Shown here in pieces: positions 8,193 to 17,863 of a stretch of 64,000 bases of DNA. The translations under genes were made by a program, and so were the position numbers. Origin of the DNA: Halobacteria archaeon AArc-dxtr1 (lineage in GTDB: Archaea; Halobacteriota; Halobacteria; Halobacteriales; Natrialbaceae); NCBI GenBank assembly GCA_025517425.1, contig JAOPJY010000001.1, positions 1,474,217 through 1,538,216 of the forward strand, in the 5' to 3' direction. Numbering within the stretch: position 1 is the stretch's first letter; each line of letters opens with the position of its first letter. Below the pieces are notes generated by a model. That model was not told the origin of the DNA. It saw only the letters and a list, made by a program, of their open reading frames with translations, and made no database searches.

Positions 8193-8366
8193 TCAGTTCG
8201 ACTTCATCTCCTGGAACTTGTTCAACAGCGCTTCCGCAGAGTCCCCCGAGTCGTACTCGACTTTGCCGTGGTAGATCGTCCGCTCGTCGTCGAAGTCCGC
8301 GTCGACAGTCGAGGCCTGCTTTTCGCGGCGCTCGTGTTCGTCTTCGTCGTATGCACCCATTGACAT
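8193..8366 (-). CDS. DUF5786-like haloarchaeal small protein
   Basis: A 57-residue acidic protein, MSMGAYDEDEHERREKQ at the N-terminus and SGDSAEALLNKFQEMKS at the C-terminus, with the recurring HGKVEYDSG segment. This matches the haloarchaeal DUF5786 family as I know it; function is unknown. The ATG at 8366 is used; an in-frame ATG at 8360 (MGAYDE) is equally possible. It is transcribed alone and divergently from the next gene. Confidence 0.75.
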   Translation of the reverse strand: MSMGAYDEDEHERREKQASTVDADFDDERTIYHGKVEYDSGDSAEALLNKFQEMKSN

Positions 8367-8474
8367 GGTAACTACACACATGTTGGTGGTTGCCGGTAAT
8401 CAATGTAACGGTCATTCACACCGGATTGGGTGGAGAAAGGAAGACGTATGCACGGCCGGGCCGTACGTGTGCGC

Positions 8475-9482
8475 GTGGCACGGCCGCTTCGCTTTCGATA
8501 CTCGCCCCGGCGCTGGAGCGAGCAGCGCGTTCGACAGGACATTTTACAGCCGCTTCGCAGCAACATCGGCGCTCGATCGGTCGCCCCGCAGTTCGACGTT
8601 GGCGGTGGCTGGGACACCCACCGCTTCGAGATGGCAAACGGCGACGTGGCGCTGTTTGCTCGCGACGAGGAGAAAGCCTACTGGATGGGCAACACGGAGA
8701 CGCCGTCGTCGCTGTGGCGCACCGACAAGGTCGGCTGGGGCGAGGTCCCGTATCGGGTCGCCCGCTGGACCCAGCGCGAACTGCTCGCAACACTTCACGA
8801 GACGGATCCCTGGCTCGCGGACTACCCCCATATCTCGTGGTTTTTCCTGCCCGTCTTCATGTCGAAAGACGGCCGGGAGTCGACGCGGGCGTTCTTCCGC
8901 GAGCACGCCGCCGGGTTTCCAGATGCGGGCCGCCGAGAGGCGACCCGGTACTTCGAGGAGTTTCTAGAGACCGGGGCGTTAGACGAGTACCGACACGTCA
9001 TGTCCGGCAAGCTGGGGACCAGCGACCACGTCGACCGTGTGCGCATGAGCGCCGCGATGGGTGAGTTCGTCGCGGCGAAGATTCTCGTCGACGCTGGATA
9101 CGACGTCGTCCCTGAAATCGAGGTGACGACGGGACACTCACTCGACTACCGAGCGGTCGACGAGGAAACGAACGTCTTGGTCGAAGTGACCCGCCCACAG
9201 CCACCTGGCAACAGAGCGGCTGCGGGCCCGGTCGCCGCGGTCCGGGACACCGCCGAGACGAAGACCAACGGTCAACTGGCCGAACACGGCGGCGGCGCGG
9301 TGCTGTTCGTCGACTGTTCGTCGTTTCGCGACGACAGCTGGGCCGCCGTCCGCGGCGAACAGCCGGACGTGAGACACCGTCCTGCAGTCGTCTATCGCGC
9401 GCGTCCGAGTGGACGCGTCGAAGCATACCGGAAGGGATCGGTGCCCCTCGATCTCGGAGCGGAGATCGAGTTCGTCGGGTGA
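8475..9482 (+). CDS. DUF5784-like protein with possible nuclease-fold C-terminal half
   Basis: A 335-residue protein from a GTG at 8475 (VARPLRFRYSPRRWSEQRV); in-frame alternatives exist at 8448 and 8430. It resembles the haloarchaeal DUF5784 family, with no known function. The C-terminal half contains HSLDYRAVDEE followed by LVEVTRPQPP, a D...ExT pattern on predicted strands that recalls PD-(D/E)xK nucleases, although the usual Lys is Thr. The N-terminal part has a conserved-looking WFFLPVFMSKDGR segment. No membrane segment or neighbouring operon gene is seen. Confidence 0.7.
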   Translation: MARPLRFRYSPRRWSEQRVRQDILQPLRSNIGARSVAPQFDVGGGWDTHRFEMANGDVALFARDEEKAYWMGNTETPSSLWRTDKVGWGEVPYRVARWTQRELLATLHETDPWLADYPHISWFFLPVFMSKDGRESTRAFFREHAAGFPDAGRREATRYFEEFLETGALDEYRHVMSGKLGTSDHVDRVRMSAAMGEFVAAKILVDAGYDVVPEIEVTTGHSLDYRAVDEETNVLVEVTRPQPPGNRAAAGPVAAVRDTAETKTNGQLAEHGGGAVLFVDCSSFRDDSWAAVRGEQPDVRHRPAVVYRARPSGRVEAYRKGSVPLDLGAEIEFVG

Positions 9483-9496
9483 GGGCGAGAGCCGGG

Positions 9497-9769
9497 TTAG
9501 GAAATCCGCTCTTCGGTTGGAGACGAACCGTCTCCGAGTTCGATGTGGCCAGTGCTATCGACGAGGATCTCGTGTTCGAGATGGGTGAACGCGACTTGAA
9601 TTCTGGCGTCGCCGTGGCTGACGAGGCGATCGAGCTGTTCGGGATCGATACTCTCGTACAGCGGTGGCTCGAGGTCGATCGGCGACGTATTCAGGTGATC
9701 GGCCAGAACGCGTACGACGAGGTCACTCGCGGCGGTACTGTTCGGATCGAATTGTGTGATTGCCGTCAT
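9497..9769 (-). CDS. HalOD1 output-domain protein
   Basis: A 90-residue protein built almost entirely of one HalOD1-type domain. It shows VVRVLADHLNTSPIDLEPPLYESIDPEQLDRLV read in two pieces, then the strand pair IQVAFTHLEHEILVDSTG. The domain is the presumed output module of haloarchaeal sensory systems, with an unknown target. The ATG at 9769 is preferred over TTG 9802 and GTG 9784. Upstream DNA at 9820-9832 is AT-rich with overlapping TATA-like elements. Stand-alone copies are common in haloarchaea. Confidence 0.75.
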   Translation of the reverse strand: MTAITQFDPNSTAASDLVVRVLADHLNTSPIDLEPPLYESIDPEQLDRLVSHGDARIQVAFTHLEHEILVDSTGHIELGDGSSPTEERIS

Positions 9770-9880
9770 CCCACGCTTCCCCACGGGTAACTCGTGACCC
9801 AATGCACAAATATCTCCATTATAAATTATAAATACACATCTCGGGCAGACACACTCATCGAAAGTAGACAGTCACGCATA

Positions 9881-10168
9881 CTATATCGACATAATGTCGT
9901 GTGTGTCCGGACTTCCGGGTGGCTCCGGGTCGCGGTCACTGTAGCCGACGCGACCGATCGCCTTCCGACTAACGGCGGCGTAGAGCGCGAACTGTGCATC
10001 CTCGGCCGTCTGGAACGTCTCCGGTTCGGAGCGCGAAAGCACCTCGGCCAGCGTTTCGGTTCCGTTCTGCAGGTCGAGCGTTCGATCGCCGTAGGCGTCG
10101 ATGAGATCGTCGGTCGTCGCTGGATACTCGTGCTCGGCCAGCAGCGAGCCGGTTCGATTGAGGAACAT
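9881..10168 (-). CDS. DUF5789-like small regulatory protein
   Basis: A 95-residue acidic protein, with DDLIDAYGDRTLDL near the N-terminus and ETLAEVLSRSEPETF and AVSRKAIGRVGYSDRDP in the second half. It resembles the haloarchaeal DUF5789 family. Function is unknown. The start at 10168 (MFLNRTGSLL) is chosen over longer frames to 10249 because a TATA-like TTATAATGG on the minus strand lies about 28 nt upstream. It neighbours a HalOD1 gene in the same orientation, but 111 nt separate them. Confidence 0.65.
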   Translation of the reverse strand: MFLNRTGSLLAEHEYPATTDDLIDAYGDRTLDLQNGTETLAEVLSRSEPETFQTAEDAQFALYAAVSRKAIGRVGYSDRDPEPPGSPDTHDIMSI

Positions 10169-10303
10169 TACAGCCAAATCATCACCAACAACCATTATAA
10201 TTGTTCTGCATAAGGAGTGCCCAAGATCCCCATAGACATTATACATCACAGTCGGGGGAGAACCGGAGAAACGTCTTTACCGCCCGCCGAACGCGTAGTA
10301 GAC

Positions 10304-11122
10304 GTGCCGTACGCGGACCTACACGTTCACACGACGCGATCTGACGGGAGCCTCGAACTGAACGCCGTGCCGAGTGTCGCCCGTCGAGCCGGGGTCGACG
10401 TCGTGGCACTCACCGACCACGACCGGTGTCAGCCGTTCGACGAACCCGTAATCGAGCGCGAGGGGGTAACGCTCGTCCACGGGATCGAGCTCCGAGTCGA
10501 ACTCGATGACGGTCAGCGCGTCGACTTGCTTGGCTACGGAATCGAGCCGACGGACGAGCTAGCGGGTGCACTCGCGGAGCTGCAGCGAAACCGCCGCGAG
10601 CGCGGCCGAGCGATCGTCGAGCGCGTCGAGGATCGACTGGGAGTCGATCTCGACGTGGCCGTCGAGTCGGGATTCGGTCGTCCCCACGTCGCTCGTGCCG
10701 TCGCGGATCATCCGAAGACAGCCTACGACTACCAGGACGCGTTCGACCACCTCATCGGGGACGGCGGGCCTTGCTACGTCCCTCGCGAGGTGCCGTCGTT
10801 CGCCCGAGGTCGACGGCTGCTCGCAGCCGCCGGCGAACTCGTCTCGCTTGCACACCCACTCCGGTACCCCGATCCAGAAAGGGCGCTCGCGGCGGCAGCC
10901 GATATAGACGCCGTCGAATGCGAGTACCCATACGACAGCGCGGTCGAGCGGGACCGAGTCGAACGTGTCGTCGAGGAAAACGGGCTGCTCCGAACCGGCG
11001 GAAGCGACGCCCACGACGAGCGACTCGGTCGAGCCGGACTCTCGCGAACAGAATATCAGCAACTGGGACTGTCAACGCCGAGAGAGCCGGCAGACGGGAG
11101 CGGAGGGTTCAATGCGTCTTAG
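10304..11122 (+). CDS. PHP-domain metal-dependent phosphoesterase
   Basis: A 272-residue protein starting at a GTG (VPYADLHVHTTRSDGS). HVHTTRSDGS and ALTDHDR are PHP motifs 1 and 2, and SLAHPLRYP and TGGSDAHDE supply later metal-binding His/Asp residues. Family members hydrolyse phosphoesters such as 3',5'-bisphosphonucleotides with di- or trinuclear metals. A TCTTTAC element about 28 nt upstream suggests a leaderless transcript, which supports this start over the longer frame from 10217. The substrate here cannot be read from sequence. Confidence 0.87.
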   Translation: MPYADLHVHTTRSDGSLELNAVPSVARRAGVDVVALTDHDRCQPFDEPVIEREGVTLVHGIELRVELDDGQRVDLLGYGIEPTDELAGALAELQRNRRERGRAIVERVEDRLGVDLDVAVESGFGRPHVARAVADHPKTAYDYQDAFDHLIGDGGPCYVPREVPSFARGRRLLAAAGELVSLAHPLRYPDPERALAAAADIDAVECEYPYDSAVERDRVERVVEENGLLRTGGSDAHDERLGRAGLSRTEYQQLGLSTPREPADGSGGFNAS

Positions 11123-11137
11123 TGCGTAGGCACTCGC

Positions 11138-11302
11138 ATGCACTGCCACTACTGTGACCGTGAAGCGGCCTTCGCTGCCGAATCCGACGGTCTGAAGGTC
11201 GGGCTCTGCGAGGAGCACTTCCGGGAGCGGTTACAGGAACTCGCCGAAGCGGATGGGTTAGAGACCTTAAAGGAGAAAGTGGACGTCGACCGCGCCGAGT
11301 AG
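11138..11302 (+). CDS. DUF6757-like 54-residue zinc-binding protein
   Basis: A 54-residue protein, MHCHYCDREAAF at the N-terminus and GLCEEHFRERLQEL in the middle. HCHYC and CEEH form a plausible CxxC...CxxH zinc site. It matches the very small haloarchaeal family DUF6757 as I remember it. It begins 15 nt after the PHP gene on the same strand, so co-transcription is likely. Function is unknown. Confidence 0.75.
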   Translation: MHCHYCDREAAFAAESDGLKVGLCEEHFRERLQELAEADGLETLKEKVDVDRAE

Positions 11303-11324
11303 GCACCGGTCGCACCGAGCACGT

Positions 11325-12100
<776 letters not shown>

Positions 12101-12183
12101 GACGCACAACAGCACCATATCGTTGACAGCCCCGCAGAGGGATCGAACGCATCGCTTTTGCGGACGCCGACGAATAGCCAGAT

Positions 12184-13215
12184 ATGGATCTCACCCACCG
12201 CCCGCGCCGACTCCGCCAGGATCGGCTGCGCTCGCTGGTCCGCGAGACGCGCCTCGATGCGACCGATCTCGTCGCGCCCGTATTCGTCGACGCGACGGCA
12301 GACGAACGGATTCCGATCGAGTCGATGCCCGGCCACGAGCGAGTCCCGATCGAGGCGGCCGTCGACCGCGTCGAGGAGGTACTCGAGACAGGCGTCGAAG
12401 CGGTCATCCTCTTTGGAATCCCACAGTCGAAAGACGCCGAGGGAAGCCGGTCCTGGGCCGACGACGGCGTGATCCAGGAGGCGACGAGGCGGATTACGGC
12501 CGCGACGGACGCCTACGTCATTACCGACGTCTGTCTCTGTGAGTACACCGATCACGGTCACTGTGGACCGCTGGAGTCCGGCGTCGGGGCGGCGTCCGAC
12601 CGTGACGGCCGGTCGGAGACGAGCACAGAGGGTGACACCGGCCCAACGCTGACGGTCGACAACGACGCGACCCTCGAGTCGCTGGAGCAGATCGCCGTCT
12701 CCCACGCGAAGGCGGGCGCAGACATGGTCGCACCGAGTGGGATGATCGACGGGATGGTCGGCGCAATTCGGGAAGCGCTCGACCGCGAGGGGTTCGAACA
12801 CGTGCCGGTCATGAGCTACGCGGCAAAGTACGAGAGCGCCTTTTATGGCCCGTTTCGGGATGCAGCCGACGGCGCCCCCTCGTTCGGCAATCGCCGCCAC
12901 TACCAGATGGACCCGGCAAACGCCCGCGAGGCGCTGCGAGAGGTCCGACTCGACGTCGAGCAAGGCGCAGACGTCCTCATGGTCAAGCCAGCGCTTCCGT
13001 ACCTGGACATCGTCGGGGACCTCCGCCGAGAGTTCGACCGACCGATCGCTGCCTACAACGTCTCCGGCGAATACGCGATGCTCCACGCCGCAGCCGAAAA
13101 GGGGTGGCTCGATCTCGAGGCGGCAGCGCTCGAGTCGCTGCTCTCGATCAAGCGAGCCGGCGCAGACCTGATCATCACGTACTTCGCCGAAGACGTCGCG
13201 TCGGAACTCGGGTAA
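12184..13215 (+). CDS. hemB: Porphobilinogen synthase (delta-aminolevulinate dehydratase)
   Basis: A 343-residue enzyme that condenses two 5-aminolevulinate molecules to porphobilinogen. Active-site lysines are K215 (MSYAAKYESA) and K268 (MVKPALPYLD). Cys117, Cys119 and Cys127 in VCLCEYTDHGHCG form the zinc-binding triad, so this is the Zn-dependent form. An acidic Ser/Thr-rich insertion at about 133-155 replaces a normally short loop. The ATG at 12184 begins MDLTHRPRRLRQD, the usual start. It supplies the hemC-cobA-hemD operon at 40.6-43.4 kb. Confidence 0.97.
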   Translation: MDLTHRPRRLRQDRLRSLVRETRLDATDLVAPVFVDATADERIPIESMPGHERVPIEAAVDRVEEVLETGVEAVILFGIPQSKDAEGSRSWADDGVIQEATRRITAATDAYVITDVCLCEYTDHGHCGPLESGVGAASDRDGRSETSTEGDTGPTLTVDNDATLESLEQIAVSHAKAGADMVAPSGMIDGMVGAIREALDREGFEHVPVMSYAAKYESAFYGPFRDAADGAPSFGNRRHYQMDPANAREALREVRLDVEQGADVLMVKPALPYLDIVGDLRREFDRPIAAYNVSGEYAMLHAAAEKGWLDLEAAALESLLSIKRAGADLIITYFAEDVASELG

Positions 13216-13503
13216 CGCTCGCCTCGTCTGCCGAGCCCCACATTCTGACGATCGTACATCTGATCTTCAGTTGACTCGTCGAACGGTAATATTTGCTGCG
13301 CGCGAGCGTCACCACTCTCTGAGACGGACTAAGGCGCTACTGACACCAGTTCTTGTCAGATTCACCGGTGGACAAACGGCCAGTATATAGCCACACCATG
13401 GAAAGAGCGTAATATTCAACATCCTTATACAGATTTGATTTCCTCTAGATTTTGACGATGTTTCCTAGTACAGCTCTATTTTGGACACTTATCAACGCTA
13501 ACC

Positions 13504-13514
13504 CTTATATTAAG
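13504..13514 (+). promoter_or_regulatory. Probable promoter TATA box of the Amt-PII gene
   Basis: CTTATATTAAG in an AT-rich patch. Transcription would begin near 13535, giving a leader of about 95 nt, unlike most genes in the window. Confidence 0.45.
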
Positions 13515-13617
13515 CAAGTCCATGCCAGCTAAACGTGATTCAGAACACTACCACGCGGATATCGGAATCGTTCGTGGACAATCGTCTATCAGAAATCAGT
13601 GCTAGGACGTGCGCCGA

Positions 13618-13624
13618 GGAGGTG
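13618..13624 (+). promoter_or_regulatory. Shine-Dalgarno sequence of the Amt-PII gene
   Basis: GGAGGTG lies 5 nt before the ATG at 13630 and is complementary to the 3' end of 16S rRNA. It fixes the start codon and shows that this gene is translated from a leadered mRNA. Confidence 0.75.
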
Positions 13625-13629
13625 GGTAG

Positions 13630-15465
13630 ATGATCGATCCCATCGCACTCGAAGTCGCGGCGAGCGATCTCGAACAGCTCGCGACGGGGATGAACCTGAT
13701 GTGGGCGCTGACCGTAACCTTCCTCATCTTCTTCATGCACGCCGGCTTCGCGATGCTCGAGGCGGGGCAGGTCCGATCGAAGAACGTCGCGAACCAGCTG
13801 ACCAAGAACATGCTGACCTGGGCGGTCGGCATCGGGGTCTTCTTCGTGATCGGTATGGGGCTCTCGAACAACGTGGGCGCAGCGCTCACCGGCGGCGAGG
13901 GTGGCCCGCTGACGATGTTTGGCGAGGAATCGTTCGATTGGGCGATGTGGCTCTTTAGCGCGGTGTTCGCGATGACCGCCGCCACGATCGTCTCCGGTGC
14001 CGTCGCAGGTCGCGCAAAGCTTCGCGCGTACGTGGCGTACACCTTCCTGCTCGCAGCGTTCATCTACCCGGTCGTGGCGGCGATGGTCTGGTACACTGGC
14101 CCAGGCGGGACGACGCCGATCCTCGCTGACCTCGGCTTCGCTGACTTCGCGGGCGGTATGGTCGTCCACGGCGTGGGCGGCGTCGCCGGCCTCACCGCGG
14201 CGTGGATCATCGGCGCCCGCATGGACAAGTACAACAGCGACGGGAGCGTCAACATTATCCCAGGTCACTCGATGACCTTCGCCGTCCTGGGTACCTTGAT
14301 CCTCTGTTTCGGCTGGTTCGGCTTCAACGTCGGCACGGCCGCAACGGTCGTCGACGTCGACACCGCAGCCGAAGCCGGTAGCGTCGTCGCCCTGGCAGAC
14401 TTCGACTACGTCGGCAGCGTCGCGATGGTCACCGCCCTCGGCATGGGGCTGGGCGCCATCGGCGCCTCGACGATCTCGCTCGCGATGAACGGCAAGGTCG
14501 ACACGCTCTACGTCGCGAACGGCATGCTCGCCGGTCTCGTCGGCGTCACCGGCCCGACCGACCTCATCACCCCGATGGGTGCGATCGCGATCGGCTTCAT
14601 CGCCGGCGCACAGCTCCCGATCGTCTTCAAGATCGTCGACGAGAAACTCAAGATCGACGACGTCTGTGCGGTCTTCCCGGTCCACGGGACCGCGGGGATG
14701 CTCGGCCTGATCCTCTTCCCGCTCTGGTCGATCGATGGAACCCCGGTCGGCGAGGGCCTGATCGCAGGCGGCATCGTCTCGGTCGAAGCCAGCGCGTTCG
14801 CACCACAGATTATCGGCGTCGCCGTGATCACGATCTGGACGGTCGCCGCCACGGCGGCTGTCTGGGGCGCGTTCAAAGCGATCGGCCAGGCACGCGTCAC
14901 GCCCGAGCACGAGCGTGACGGCCTCGACCTCGCCGAGCACGGCGTCGACACCTACCCCGAGTTCGGCGGCCCGGACGTCGCCACCGACGGCGGCAGCGAG
15001 CGTCCGATCCGAACCGACGGCGGAAACGCTTTCGACGAGGGTCAGCGAGAGATTAGAACGGACGGCGGAGAGCCAATTGAGGAGGCAGCCCACGAGATTC
15101 GAACCGACGGTGGCGTCGACGGAGAGATCAAGATGGTTACCGCGGTCGTACGCCCGGACCGTCTGGGCGCGATCAAGCAGGCACTCGCCGAAGTCGGCGC
15201 CCCATCGCTGACAGTCACGAACGTCTCCGGGCGCGGCAGCCAGCCCGCCAAGAAGGGGCAGTGGCGTGGCGAGGAGTACACGGTCGACCTCCACCAGAAG
15301 GTCAAGATCGAGTGCGTCGTCGCCGACATCCCCGCCGAGGACGTCGTAAGCGCGATCCGCGAAGCCGCCAACACTGGCGAGCCGGGTGACGGCAAGATCT
15401 TCGTCTTGCCTGTCGAGAGTGCGACGCAGGTCCGCACCGGCAAGACCGGAACCGACGCGGTCTAA
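13630..15465 (+). CDS. Ammonium transporter Amt fused to a C-terminal PII (GlnK) domain
   Basis: A 611-residue fusion. Residues 1 to ~430 are an Amt channel with about 11 membrane spans and the twin pore histidines in VVHGVGG and VFPVHGTAG. Residues 449-498 are a hydrophilic linker with four TDGG units. Residues 499-611 are a PII domain with T-loop RGEEYTVDL, the uridylylation-type tyrosine at Y550, and a GKIFVLPVE ending. Normally GlnK is a separate trimer that plugs the Amt trimer when nitrogen is ample; here the plug is tethered. The 584-residue reverse-strand frame over this gene is a shadow. Confidence 0.95.
   Translation: MIDPIALEVAASDLEQLATGMNLMWALTVTFLIFFMHAGFAMLEAGQVRSKNVANQLTKNMLTWAVGIGVFFVIGMGLSNNVGAALTGGEGGPLTMFGEESFDWAMWLFSAVFAMTAATIVSGAVAGRAKLRAYVAYTFLLAAFIYPVVAAMVWYTGPGGTTPILADLGFADFAGGMVVHGVGGVAGLTAAWIIGARMDKYNSDGSVNIIPGHSMTFAVLGTLILCFGWFGFNVGTAATVVDVDTAAEAGSVVALADFDYVGSVAMVTALGMGLGAIGASTISLAMNGKVDTLYVANGMLAGLVGVTGPTDLITPMGAIAIGFIAGAQLPIVFKIVDEKLKIDDVCAVFPVHGTAGMLGLILFPLWSIDGTPVGEGLIAGGIVSVEASAFAPQIIGVAVITIWTVAATAAVWGAFKAIGQARVTPEHERDGLDLAEHGVDTYPEFGGPDVATDGGSERPIRTDGGNAFDEGQREIRTDGGEPIEEAAHEIRTDGGVDGEIKMVTAVVRPDRLGAIKQALAEVGAPSLTVTNVSGRGSQPAKKGQWRGEEYTVDLHQKVKIECVVADIPAEDVVSAIREAANTGEPGDGKIFVLPVESATQVRTGKTGTDAV
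14974..15123 (+). repeat. TDGG repeats in the Amt-PII linker
   Basis: Residues 449-498 contain DVATDGG, PIRTDGG, EIRTDGG and EIRTDGG spaced 10-15 residues apart, with acidic filler between them. The DNA copies share GAACGGACGG/GAACCGACGG-type cores but differ at third positions, so the repeat is conserved at protein level. Confidence 0.85.
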
Positions 15466-15595
15466 CCACGCACCAACGCGGCCGATACAGACGGTCCACT
15501 GCGGGACCCACGCTTTTCAGCGGGACCTACGCTTTTGACCGGGCTCGCGAGCCGACCTCGGTACTACTTTGCCGTCCGATCGCCAAGCCCCGCGC

Positions 15596-16870
15596 ATGAA
15601 CCACGACCACTCGCGTGAACTGTACGATCGGGCGCTGTCGGTGCTTCCCGGCGGTGTCAACTCGGCGGTCAGAGCGGCGATAGAACCGTATCCGTTTTTC
15701 GTCCAGAAGGGCGACGGCGGGCACGTCATCGACGCCGACGGCAACCGATACATCGACTGGGTGATGGGACTGGGCCCCCTCCTGCTGGGACACGACCTCC
15801 CCGAGGAGGTACAGGCGGCGATCCAGCAGAAGGCGAGCGAGGGGCCGATGTACGGCACACCCACCGAGGTCGAAGTCGACCTCGCAGAGTTCGTCGTCCG
15901 CCACGTGCCGAGCGTCGAGAAGATCCGGTTCGTCAACTCGGGGACCGAGGCCACCGTCTCCGCGGTTCGGCTCGCCCGCGGCTACACCGGCCGGAACAAA
16001 ATCGTCGTCATGCAGGGAGGCTATCACGGCGCCCAGGAGTCGACGCTGGTCGAAGGTGACGCCGAGAACCCGCGACCGTCCTCGGCAGGGATTCCCCAGT
16101 CGTTCGCCGAGCACACGCTTCCCGTCCCGTTCAACGACGAGGAAGCGATGCAGGCGGTCTTCGAGGAACACGGCGACGACATCGCAGCCGTCCTCACCGA
16201 ACCAATCCTCGGAAACTACGGCATCGTCCACCCCGAAGCGGGGTACCACGAGTATCTCCGGGAGATTACCGACGAACACGGCGCATTGCTGATCTTCGAC
16301 GAGGTAATTACTGGATTTCGCGTCGGTGGCCTCGGCTGTGCCCAGAGCGAGTTCGACATTACGCCGGATCTGACGACGTTCGGCAAGATTGTCGGTGGCG
16401 GCTTCCCAGTCGGCGCGATCGGCGGTCGCGCCGAGATCATCGAACAGTTCGCCCCCTCCGGACCGGTCTTCCAGGCAGGGACGTTCTCGGGCCATCCAGT
16501 CACGATGGCCGCCGGCCTCGAGACCTTGCAGTTCGCCGCGGAGAACGACGTCTACGAGCACGTCAACGCACTCGGAAACCAGCTGCGTGAGGGACTTTCG
16601 GAGATCGTCGCTGATCAGGCGCCGCGGTACACCGTCGCCGGGACCGACAGCATGTTCAAGGTGATCTTCACTCGTGACGGAACGGCGCCGAAAAACGCTG
16701 GCGAGGTGAAAGCGGCCGAGACGGAGCGCTGGCGCCGGATATTCTGGGGGCAGATGAACGACCAGGGAGTGTTCCTCTCGCAGAATCAGTTCGAGTGTCA
16801 GTTCGTCAGCTACAACCACACCGAGGCGGACGTCGAAGAGACGCTCGAGGCCTACAAACAGGCACTATAA
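15596..16870 (+). CDS. hemL: Glutamate-1-semialdehyde 2,1-aminomutase
   Basis: A 424-residue PLP enzyme that makes 5-aminolevulinate in the C5 pathway. The start [20 protein letters not shown] is typical. [17 protein letters not shown] and the Schiff-base lysine in [16 protein letters not shown] are the PLP-binding hallmarks. The ATG at 15596 is preferred over the frame start at 15569. It forms the first dedicated step before hemB in this window. Confidence 0.97.
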   Translation: MNHDHSRELYDRALSVLPGGVNSAVRAAIEPYPFFVQKGDGGHVIDADGNRYIDWVMGLGPLLLGHDLPEEVQAAIQQKASEGPMYGTPTEVEVDLAEFVVRHVPSVEKIRFVNSGTEATVSAVRLARGYTGRNKIVVMQGGYHGAQESTLVEGDAENPRPSSAGIPQSFAEHTLPVPFNDEEAMQAVFEEHGDDIAAVLTEPILGNYGIVHPEAGYHEYLREITDEHGALLIFDEVITGFRVGGLGCAQSEFDITPDLTTFGKIVGGGFPVGAIGGRAEIIEQFAPSGPVFQAGTFSGHPVTMAAGLETLQFAAENDVYEHVNALGNQLREGLSEIVADQAPRYTVAGTDSMFKVIFTRDGTAPKNAGEVKAAETERWRRIFWGQMNDQGVFLSQNQFECQFVSYNHTEADVEETLEAYKQAL

Positions 16871-17068
16871 ACAGAAGAGAGTTTATTAAATAAGAAATGT
16901 GGAGCAGATAATAGAGAGCACAGGTGAGGAATTCTAATTCACCATCTTACAGAGAGTGTGTTGGTTCAAATATACTTATATAAACATGTGAAGGTTTATT
17001 TTTCCGAATTCGTCAGTAGGCATTACAAACATATGGGTGAAACGGGCAGTCGAAGTGAGTAGAAGTAA
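16871..17068. other. AT-rich gap between convergent hemL and IclR genes
   Basis: About 200 bp of unusually AT-rich DNA between two 3' ends. CTTATATAAA (16975-16984) is a near-symmetrical TATA box readable on both strands, and TTTATTTTT (16995-17003) is a plausible U-rich terminator for hemL. No coding frame is seen. A promoter here would produce a small RNA or an antisense transcript. Confidence 0.45.
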
Positions 17069-17833
17069 TCAGGAGTACTGAATGTTTAGCTCAATGACGT
17101 TCGCTGCGCCCAGGACCGTCTCGGTGAACTCGGATCGGAACCGCTCGTCTTTCATCCGGTGAGTCGGACCCGCAATACTGATCGCACCGAGAACGGTGTC
17201 CGACTGATCGAGAATCGGCGCGGCGACACAACGAAGGCCGTCGAGTCGTTCAGCATCGTCGAACGCAATCTGTCGCTCCCGGACCGTCTCGAGTTCGGCG
17301 AACAGTTCGTCGCGGTCGGTGATCGTGTTCTCGGTGATCTCGGCTAGCCCGTGCTGGTCGACGATCTCCTCGCGACGGTCGGCGGGGAGGAACGCGAGAA
17401 TCGCCTTTCCCAGCGCGGTACAGTGAAGCGGCACCCGGTCGCCGATCGCTGTGTCGATGTGGGCCGCTTCCGCTCCTCGCCCGCGGTAGATAAAAACGCC
17501 CTCGCCGTGCTCTTCAGTCATGAGACCCGAGATTTCACCGGTCTGTTCGGCGAGTTTGTCGACCTGAGCTCTGGCAACATCATAGAGATCGTGGTGGCGT
17601 CGGGCGCGCTCGCCGAGTTGTAAAAACTTCAGCCCGACACGATACTCGTCGCCGTGGTGGACGACGTATCCGGCCCGTTCGAGCGTCCGGAGATGGTTGT
17701 GGACGGTGCTCTTGGGCAGGTCGACAGCGCGTGCCAGCTCGGAGACTCCGGCGCCCTCAGCGGTACGGAGGGCTTCGACGATACCGAACGTTCGATCGAT
17801 CGCCTGAATCCCGTCCGATTTGGACCGTGCCAT
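17069..17833 (-). CDS. IclR-family transcriptional regulator
   Basis: A 254-residue regulator with an N-terminal winged helix-turn-helix (about 10-65; ELARAVDLPKSTVHNHLRTLE is split around the recognition helix) and a C-terminal effector domain (about 80-250) with CTALGKAILAFLPADRR and GAISIAGPTHR. IclR proteins typically control adjacent catabolic genes in response to a pathway metabolite. The ATG at 17833 is preferred; the open frame upstream to 18241 is the shadow of the next gene. A 7-7-7 inverted repeat lies 31-51 nt upstream. The gene borders the amidohydrolase/Mo-hydroxylase cluster, its likely target. Confidence 0.93.
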   Translation of the reverse strand: MARSKSDGIQAIDRTFGIVEALRTAEGAGVSELARAVDLPKSTVHNHLRTLERAGYVVHHGDEYRVGLKFLQLGERARRHHDLYDVARAQVDKLAEQTGEISGLMTEEHGEGVFIYRGRGAEAAHIDTAIGDRVPLHCTALGKAILAFLPADRREEIVDQHGLAEITENTITDRDELFAELETVRERQIAFDDAERLDGLRCVAAPILDQSDTVLGAISIAGPTHRMKDERFRSEFTETVLGAANVIELNIQYS

Positions 17834-17863
17834 ACGATACCAGTACGAGTGGACCCGCCATAA

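Larger units (their letters stand above)
13216..13629 (+). other. Long upstream region and 5' leader of the ammonium transporter
   Basis: This 414-bp region is clearly AT-richer than its surroundings. It contains several TATA-like elements; the last good one is at 13504-13514. AATATT palindromes recur near 13287 and 13413. No coding frame with haloarchaeal composition is visible. Nitrogen-responsive control would be expected here for this gene family, but no known operator is recognised. Confidence 0.5.

Noticed and set aside
13540-15294. 584-residue minus-strand frame over the Amt-PII gene
   Set aside because: It is antisense to an unmistakable transporter; its Asp/Arg/His-rich composition is the normal shadow of a GC-rich haloarchaeal gene.
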